Shown in pieces: positions 60,601 through 64,000 of a stretch of DNA of 64,000 nt. The stretch lies in assembly GCF_000699445.3 (NCBI RefSeq), contig NC_067196.1, positions 74,531,864-74,595,863 on the forward strand, given 5' to 3'. The DNA comes from Schistosoma haematobium. Lineage: Eukaryota > Platyhelminthes > Trematoda > Strigeidida > Schistosomatidae. The notes below the pieces were generated by a model. It was given only the letters and a program-made list of their open reading frames with translations. It was not told the DNA's origin and ran no database searches. Position 1 is the stretch's first letter. Each line of letters starts with the position of its first letter. The translations under genes and the position numbers were made by a program.

Positions 60601-62994
60601 GGAATCATAGACTGATCACCTAATGCTAGTTGCAATGTATCACGTACATGAGTGTCATCAAATTCATGAGTCGGTCGAATACGCCTTGGAGCAATACCGA
60701 ATTCTCCGAAATCCTAAGAGGTGATTACAAAAAAATATTCACATTATTAGATAACATGATAACTTAATACAGTATTATCCATCCATATAATATTCGTTTC
60801 TCATAAGCAATGTGTTTCATAAATTGCTTGATTACTGAGTGGTATTAATCGATTAGATATGTGTGCCTAGAAACAGGTACTGATTGTGCCTAGATGCTCT
60901 ATCAATTTTTACATGCTTGCGGAGGGTCAAGAATACATATTAACAAGATACCCTGCTCTACAATATGAATAAAAGAGGTTGTTGTTAATGACAAGAGATA
61001 TCTGATAACTGACTCGTGATACCACGAAGGAAGTGGCAAAACGTAAGTTGAAATTCACTTGTTGTTGTTTTACTTGTATCTTCTCATTGTTACTTAGGAC
61101 TGTAATTGATCAGTTTTATGTTGGCATATGTGCATCCTGTGCGGATTGTCTCGATATAGCCTTAAGTCACAAGCTTTTTAAGCAAAGATGGATAGTGGCT
61201 AGCAGTGGAATCCAGGACGCGCGTTTCGTCCTATTTGGGATTCGTCAACGCTTAACCCGCAAACCACCGAGCTGGCAACCAGTGATGTCAATGTGACATG
61301 GAGAGTCAATCAAAAGCGGTCTAATGAGAAGGTCAATCGATGGCAATCAGAAGTGACCCAAAGGACAAATGCATTTTATTAGCTAAGGAACGGATCAATT
61401 TCCTAAGGATAAGAGTGGTATATACACGAATGATTATTTATACATTTTATTCGGCAGTCCAATAAACCTTTTTCACTCAAGTAGTCAGCTACGGAGGAAG
61501 GGTTAGCGCGTAGCACACTGTGTAGCAGTATTAGATTTCGGACATCGCCCGTCACAGCAGTCTCTGGCGAAGTTATTTTTTTCAAACCCATGCAAAAATA
61601 AACAAAATTCTAGAATGCAGATTTCATTAGATCAGCTTATATCTATATTGTAGCAACAGCAAACAAAATTTCAAGCATCACAATTGAAAGTGATCGAAAT
61701 GATGGCACAAAATTTGTCAATTCATAAAATTTCAGTACAGGTTTCCGAACTAATGACTCAGACCCCAACGACTTGAACAATGGCGATGATGAATAGGCTT
61801 TTCGAGCAGTTTTATTTTTCGGAAACACTAGTTACAGACAATGGACCTCAGTTCGCATCGGAAATCTTTTCGAACTTCTTAAAGAAGGCAATCACACACA
61901 CACTCGGTCACAGCCCTACCATCTCCAAACAAACGACCAAGCTGAGCGTTTTTTGGATACCTTCAAGAAAGCTCTCATCAACTCACAAGGGGGGGGGCAC
62001 GACAGAGGTCATCCAGAATTTCCTGAGAACATACAGAATAACCACGTTTCCAACCTCACCCAACAGTATCTCCCCTGATGAGTCAATATTCGGAAGGATG
62101 ATTCGAACTTCATCTGATAGCATATATCCACAAAGGAGAAGATAAGATTACAAACCAAAGGCGAAAACAATTGATCTTTGGTCTCCTAATGGGTTGCTAG
62201 TGTACGTAACTATCGACATTGGGTACCTACATAGGTAGCGGGTGTCATCGTAAAAAGAGTCGATGACGTGATGTACGAAATTGATGTTCCAGGTAAACGT
62301 CGGACGTGATATGTAAACCACTTCCGTAACAGACGATCAAATTCAGCTAAAGAACCTCCTAATTCGAACTTGCAACTATCTAATTGATACCACCAGTTTG
62401 GAGCATCAGGATCAGCGCGGACGAAGTGATGGCCAGACCCCAAGAAAACCGTCATCAAGACGACATTTGTTTCAACGCCTTCAGTAAAATCCAAGGAGCA
62501 AAACTTATTTTTCGGGAGGGAAAGGTGGTATGGAAAGCTAATCAGAAGTAGCCGAATTAGAAGGTCAACCAATGCCAATCAGAAGGACGAACGTATTTCC
62601 TCAGGGGCAGATTATATATATATATATATATTATGCTAGACAAGTCAGTAAACGTTATTAATCAGATACAGATAGTCCAAAAACTATTACGTAAATGTGG
62701 AACCCATCACAACAGAGATGCACTAATCTACTCTAAAGGCTCAGACATTTTCAATCAACCTCGACTTTCGAGAAATCCATATTTAACAGATTAAGTAGCT
62801 GCAGCAGAATGTTACTGCTAGAATTTTGTCCAAGTAGAGGGCCATATTAAATTGACTGAATAAAACCTATTGGACTCAGTACTAAATAAATCTTACTTCA
62901 TCATCCATAAAATCCTCTGGATGTTGGGCAAACTTTTCATCTAAATCCCTCTGTCTATTTTTACGAGAGGAGTGGAAGCTTTTAGGTTTAAAAC
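38985..62994 (-). CDS. GPATCH1: GPATCH1 ortholog, 15 visible coding exons, 5' end outside window
   Basis: G-patch domain-containing protein 1 is a nuclear protein associated with the spliceosome; the fluke copy is assigned by colinear similarity to the human protein recalled from knowledge. In order the exons encode an N-terminal DUF1604-type stretch (SSRKNR, PEDFMDDE, DFGEFGIAP), a partial G-patch (LLRRLGWK), FGLGYSPLDPEVAMG, HGITG/HAFGVGA, an acidic tract, DGWTAPSQ, LPPGYIPVF, the KWHPDKILCKR and VPDPYPDSTFVG block, PPMDLFKSIFAS, YGPDLPPNF and a Lys-rich, Ser/Asp-ending tail. All 14 introns are GT-AG and the phases agree, giving 1,032 codons plus TAG against 931 residues in human. The extra length is low-complexity Ser/Asn/Asp-rich linker. 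Introns run from 56 bp to about 3.4 kb and most carry repeats. The first visible exon opens in phase 1, so at least one coding exon lies to the right of the window. No other host gene is visible. Confidence 0.93.
39839..39930 (-). CDS. GPATCH1: GPATCH1 exon, penultimate
   Basis: The acceptor is GTTTATTTAG and the donor GTACGT. It encodes a polar stretch, PTSDKTNPISLTKNQEKAS, ending DDILFV, in phase 1 to 0. Support comes from frame continuity and splice sites; the family is not conserved here. Confidence 0.75.
40435..40705 (+). repeat. dispersed repeat F, copy 4, in GPATCH1 intron
   Basis: Begins near GAACCAGAACACAGGTGGGG. It ends with a perfect 12-bp hairpin at 40664-40695 (ATACTATTTATG/CATAAATAGTAT). 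It is antisense to the gene. Confidence 0.75.
41025..41150 (-). CDS. GPATCH1: GPATCH1 exon, YGPDLPPNF block
   Basis: The acceptor is TTTTTTAG and the donor GTATGT. It begins GPLSGLTRMTTRPEVSS and ends LLYGPDLPPNF, comparable to human EFGPRLPPVF. The phase is 1 on both sides. Confidence 0.9.
41214..41279 (-). CDS. GPATCH1: GPATCH1 exon, 66-nt micro-exon
   Basis: The acceptor is CTTTTTAG and the donor GTAAGT. The exon encodes DQPDLFKAHTLFSHLFEPNG plus two residues. It lies between introns of 56 and 63 bp and keeps phase 1 on both sides, so skipping it would not shift the frame. Confidence 0.85.
41336..41573 (-). CDS. GPATCH1: GPATCH1 exon, PPMDLFKSIFAS block
   Basis: The acceptor is TTTACTAG and the donor GTAATT. 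It encodes MGPALPKIGIDVL, then KPPMDLFKSIFASDEELSS, matching human RPSMDLFRAIFASSSDEK, and then an Asp/Asn-rich tract. Phase is 0 in and 1 out. The intron that follows is only 56 bp. Confidence 0.93.
41733..42250 (-). repeat. dispersed repeat D, copy 2, in GPATCH1 intron
   Basis: Matches copies 1 and 4 over GAAGCAGGTGGTTTTCTTA and CAGTGAGTGGGACTTCCC. It is in the same orientation as the gene. Confidence 0.75.
42585..42905 (-). mobile_element. non-LTR fragment, same family as 36365-38073
   Basis: CCTACGAATATACTCTACC and TTTTTCGAAGACATCGATGA correspond to 37000-37060. Only the C-terminal coding region is left, with many changes. Confidence 0.7.
43351..43849 (-). CDS. GPATCH1: GPATCH1 exon, PDSTFVG block and long Ser/Asn linker
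   Basis: The acceptor is TTCATAG and the donor GTAAGT. Its first bases complete the codon of PDPYPD and continue STFVGCPDDRRPRNP, matching human PDSTLVGLPRVKR. SRFSDSSTANEFSIFDLL follows, comparable to KRDKYSVFNFL, then a long Ser/Asn/Asp-rich linker. The phase is 2 in and 0 out. Confidence 0.9.
44640..45600 (-). mobile_element. non-LTR fragment, same family, with inserted fold-back
   Basis: Follows 36620-37440 through ACCTACGAATATCCTCCA, CTTTGATTAGTCAATGGCTATCTCG and the region before YADD, in broken frames. It carries an extra inverted repeat at 45275-45398 that the other copies lack. Confidence 0.75.
45275..45398. repeat. fold-back insertion
   Basis: Arms 45275-45312 and 45361-45398 are inverted copies (CTCTGAGCTGGATG / CATCCAGCTCAGAG) with about three differences over 38 bp, around a 48-bp centre. 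Confidence 0.8.
46218..46252. repeat. (TA)n microsatellite
   Basis: About 17 uninterrupted TA units in a GPATCH1 intron. Confidence 0.95.
46305..46645. repeat. family A hammerhead SINE, minus unit joined to plus 3' half
   Basis: The minus-strand unit has its hammerhead at 46323-46370 (C3 is U, otherwise intact). From about 46557 a plus-strand 3' half begins CCACTAAGATGAAATAGCC, again inside hammerhead stem II. Confidence 0.8.
46660..46845 (-). repeat. hammerhead SINE, family A
   Basis: Minus-strand unit. The hammerhead at 46719-46766 keeps CTGAGGA but has AAAAC for GAAAC (G12 lost). Confidence 0.8.
47191..47324 (-). CDS. GPATCH1: GPATCH1 exon, WHPDKILCKR block
   Basis: The acceptor ends CACTTAG and the donor is GTAAGT. 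It encodes YGALTRRRLKWHPDKILCKR followed by INVPDPYP. This is among the most conserved parts of the family (human FGKLTRDTFEWHPDKLLCKR FNVPDPYP). It was too short to appear as a long open frame. Confidence 0.95.
48531..48613. repeat. (ATT)n then (AGT)n compound microsatellite
   Basis: About 13 ATT units pass into about 12 AGT units in a GPATCH1 intron. Confidence 0.95.
48853..49223 (-). CDS. GPATCH1: GPATCH1 exon, Ser/Thr-rich linker with RC...W-type region
   Basis: The acceptor is CACTATAG and the donor GTAAGT. The start DAYHRCSTLLDLNNEEKERE corresponds to human LERCLDPNMTEWERGRERDE. It is followed by a fluke-specific Ser/Thr-rich stretch and by LTEEEEKAQRARVE at the end. The exon enters in phase 1 and leaves in phase 0. 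Confidence 0.88.
49556..49975 (+). repeat. dispersed repeat D, copy 3, in GPATCH1 intron
   Basis: Plus-strand and more diverged. It ends GCTCCTTTGTACCAAAATTGG followed by TAAATAAA. It shares CCCAAATGC, CAATAGGGTACGAACC and GGTCACCAGGTACCATGG positions with copies 1 and 4. Confidence 0.7.
50187..50940. repeat. long inverted repeat, 255-bp arms, in GPATCH1 intron
   Basis: The left arm 50187-50441 and right arm 50685-50940 are reverse complements with about five differences inside the arm, around a 243-bp centre. No terminal motif, coding frame or target-site duplication was recognised. Confidence 0.92.
51035..51330. repeat. family A hammerhead SINE, minus unit joined to plus 3' half
   Basis: The minus-strand unit reaches the A box at about 51215. 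There a plus-strand 3' half starts CCATACTAAGACGAAGC and runs to CTCTCCACAACCCC. Confidence 0.83.
51087..51134 (-). ncRNA. hammerhead ribozyme, family A, core intact
   Basis: CTGAGGA, stem II GTCC/GGAC, GAAAC, stem III ACGGCCGT and GTC are all intact on the minus strand. Helix I pairs GCATTG with CAGTTC partly. It is in the sense orientation of GPATCH1, inside an intron. Confidence 0.82.
51331..51806 (-). repeat. dispersed repeat D, copy 4, in GPATCH1 intron
   Basis: The minus-strand tail is a clean run of TAAA units (51337-51358) preceded by GGTGCCTCTTCGTACCAA. It is close to copy 1. Confidence 0.8.
52641..52895 (-). CDS. GPATCH1: GPATCH1 exon, NPTAGLLKIFKTDSNKQARFE block
   Basis: The acceptor is TTTTAG and the donor GTATGT. 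The exon begins DSVYEKLDPIQQLRLKAAAA and ends with FKTDSNKQARFEAYQVLVRR, which aligns with human FAKDPEKQKRYEEFLVHMKRG. The phase is 1 on both sides. Confidence 0.9.
52896..55542. other. GPATCH1 intron, nothing recognised
   Basis: AT-rich and no repeat family was identified. Confidence 0.45.
55543..55785 (-). CDS. GPATCH1: GPATCH1 exon, PPGYIPVF block
   Basis: The acceptor ends CGTCAG and the donor is GTAGGT. The exon encodes a Ser-rich start, then VTLPPGYIPVFNPRC, comparable to human PPPELPRDYRPVHYFRP, and ends HDAISRARLLQEG, comparable to ASKRAELLGE. The phase is 1 on both sides. Confidence 0.9.
56584..56838 (-). CDS. GPATCH1: GPATCH1 exon, HAFGVGALEEED and GWTAPSQ
   Basis: The acceptor is CTCTAG and the donor GTAAGT. 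The exon opens with HAFGVGALEEEDADVYEQDR, continues through an Asp/Glu-rich tract (DDEDEDEEQAEIE) and ends with IIDGWTAPSQH. Human GPATCH1 has AFGVGALEEEDDDIY and DGLYGWTAPRQ at the equivalent places. Confidence 0.95.
57574..57816 (-). CDS. GPATCH1: GPATCH1 exon, FGLGYSPLDP block
   Basis: The acceptor ends ATAAG and the donor is GTAGGT. The exon encodes FVAKTNTFGLGYSPLDPEVA, which aligns with human PKDNVHGLAYKGLDPHQALFG, then a linker, then DLKSGLKRHGITG, matching LNKGRKLGISG. The phase is 1 on both sides. Confidence 0.93.
58599..58762 (-). CDS. GPATCH1: GPATCH1 exon, degenerate G-patch
   Basis: The acceptor is AACTACAG and the donor GTACGA. The two split codons fit the neighbours exactly (AG|A giving Arg, and A|GT giving Ser). 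The exon opens with GTLAERLLRRLGWKNAHS, which matches the first half of a G-patch (hydrophobic helix followed by GW). The glycine run that should follow (GxGxG) is absent. The rest is a polar linker, TENTDQ/DDTESITGTDE. Confidence 0.88.
58763..60558. other. GPATCH1 intron, nothing recognised
   Basis: 59160-59620 is less AT-rich, but no coding or repeat match was recognised. Confidence 0.4.
60559..60713 (-). CDS. GPATCH1: GPATCH1 exon, DFGEFGIAP block
   Basis: The acceptor is CTCTTAG and the donor GTGAGA. The exon enters in phase 0 and leaves two bases of the Arg codon. It encodes DFGEFGIAPRRIRPTHEF and then a helical stretch ending LLKGLIVAT, which aligns with human LSEFGIAPK through LLDDLITPA just before the G-patch. 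Confidence 0.93.
61060..61290 (-). repeat. chimeric family B / family A SINE remnant
   Basis: On the minus strand, the upstream part is an A-box segment like family A (CTCGGTGGTTTGCGGGTTAA). It is fused directly to a family B hammerhead, tail and 5' module of the following unit. The hammerhead at 61203-61250 has GAAAC and GTC, but TTGACGA for CTGANGA. Confidence 0.75.
61315..62660 (+). mobile_element. Gypsy-type LTR retrotransposon, internally deleted
   Basis: 61315-61575 is LTR-like and matches 20310-20560. 61600-61770 encodes a gag-type start (ILQQQQTKFQASQLKVIEMM). At about 61775 the sequence jumps to integrase (ETLVTDNGPQFASEIFSNFL, YRITTFPTSPNSISPDESIF), then the integrase C-terminus (WSPNGLLV, RVDDVMYEIDVPG). 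62560-62660 may be the start of a second LTR, ending in a TA tract. Protease, RT and RNase H are missing. It is antisense to GPATCH1 within its first visible intron. Confidence 0.8.
62897..62994 (-). CDS. GPATCH1: GPATCH1 exon, first visible
   Basis: The acceptor reads TTTTTTCAG and the donor GTAAGA. The exon starts in phase 1 and ends in phase 0. It encodes GFKPKSFHSSRKNRQ and ends HPEDFMDDE, matching the human SSRQNR and PEDFMDEE segments of the DUF1604 region. The upstream exon was not found in the last 1 kb of the window, which is repeat-filled near the edge. Confidence 0.9.
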
Positions 62995-63429
62995 CTGAAA
63001 AAATAATCATCAAAAACCAGTCAAATCAGTGAATTAACAGGATTATATGATTGTGAATATAATAAATCTGAAAACAGATATATACAACATAAAAATTAAA
63101 GAGCATATTGCAATCTTTTTATTTCAGTTAGCCTTGAAAGTATTCATTTTTCTGAAAAATACATTAAACGACAGCTGTGGGTTAGACGCATAACATGAAT
63201 TCATACTAAACAATCAATTCATTTTTCTTTCTTTAAATATACAAGTAGCGCTGAAAATCCTTCAGAGATCAATGATCACTATGAAATAATAATAACCACT
63301 GTTCAGGGTCAAGTTATTCACTTGGTGATCAAACCTGCCAGGAATACAATGTTCATATCAATCAAACGTCATATGTAACAATCGCCCAAAAATAGTAGGC
63401 GAGATTACAAAATAATCAAGACAGTGTTG
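62995..63429. other. GPATCH1 upstream intron, nothing recognised
   Basis: No exon that would supply the missing N-terminus was found. Confidence 0.5.
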
Positions 63430-63538
63430 CCATACAACTCCACCTGTAGTTTTTCTACGACTAATGCCGGTCCCAAGCCCACACAAAGGAGGAGGGTTGA
63501 GCATGGGGTCGGCAACCCCATACACCAACTTCCTTGAT
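63430..63538 (-). repeat. dispersed repeat E
   Basis: Contains GGGGTTGCCGACCCC and CTTGGGACCGGCATTAG on the minus strand, directly abutting an RTE fragment. Confidence 0.65.
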
Positions 63539-64000
63539 TATGAGAAAGCAATTGACAGTGCCAATAGGAGAAAATTATAGAAACTTCTTCGACACTATGA
63601 AGTGAGTAGCTGAAAAGATTGTCAACATCATACGAAATTCATACGACAAACTACACCATAAAGTCGTTCATGGAGGACAGTTGACAGATGCATTCCAAAT
63701 GAGAACCGGTGTCAGACAAGGCTGCCCACTCCCGCCCTCTCTTCCTCCTGGTGGTCGATTATATTGTGAAAACCTCCATATCAGATTGGGAGCACGGAAT
63801 AAAATGGGTAGGTTGGATGCAACTAGACGATTTGGATTTAACAGATTACCTGGCCCCTCTATTTCATACACATCAACAAATGCAGGTCAAGACAAGCAGT
63901 GTGGCAGCAGCAGAAAGCCTCAACATACACAAGGGAAAGAGAAAGATCCTCAAATACAACACAGAGAACACCAACGCAATCACATTTGATGAAGAAACTC
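63539..64000 (+). mobile_element. RTE-type non-LTR fragment, runs off the window
   Basis: The plus strand encodes DYEKAIDSANRR, EKIVNIIRNSYDKLHHKVVH, MRTGVRQGCPL and, after a frameshift, LDDLDLTDYLAPLFHTHQQM and the remaining RT. It is nearly the same as the minus-strand copy at 18930-19571, including the LTDYLA variant of the catalytic block. Confidence 0.85.

Overview
The window is AT-rich, intron-rich and repeat-dense animal DNA. It most likely comes from a blood fluke of the genus Schistosoma. The reasons are: SINE-like units that carry a tRNA-like box and a hammerhead ribozyme with the arrangement of the schistosome SM-alpha repeat; RTE-type and other non-LTR reverse transcriptases; Penelope-like elements; and Gypsy-type LTR remnants. 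The species cannot be fixed from the sequence alone.

One host gene is recognised. It is the ortholog of GPATCH1, a G-patch domain spliceosome-associated protein. It runs on the minus strand from 62994 down to its stop codon at 38985. Fifteen coding exons can be placed, every intron is GT-AG, and the reading frame stays open across all joints for 1,032 codons plus the stop. The N-terminal exon or exons (about 70 residues by comparison with the human protein) lie beyond the right edge. The glycine-rich half of the G-patch itself is missing in this copy. Most introns carry repeats. The intron at 49224-52640 holds a 255-bp-arm inverted repeat, an inverted pair of another repeat and a hammerhead SINE. 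The intron at 60714-62896 holds an internally deleted Gypsy element.

Layout. 1-2515: remnants of a Penelope-like element and two RTE elements. 2516-18669: mostly non-coding, with hammerhead SINEs (families A, B, C), a fold-back Penelope-end relic, microsatellites and dispersed repeat F. 18670-20880: an RTE element split by a Gypsy remnant. 20881-36364: non-coding with clusters of hammerhead SINEs, two Penelope-like copies with inverted terminal repeats, repeat D and a non-LTR 3' end. 36365-38073: a non-LTR reverse transcriptase fragment. 38985-62994: GPATCH1. 63430-64000: a short repeat joined to an RTE fragment that leaves the window.

The main unusual content is the hammerhead ribozyme population. 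I count about 22 motifs in three repeat families. At least four loci have a head-to-tail arrangement with periods of about 313, 329, 399 and 405 bp, as expected if monomers pass through a multimeric or circular RNA. Family letters A-F are local labels used only in this annotation.
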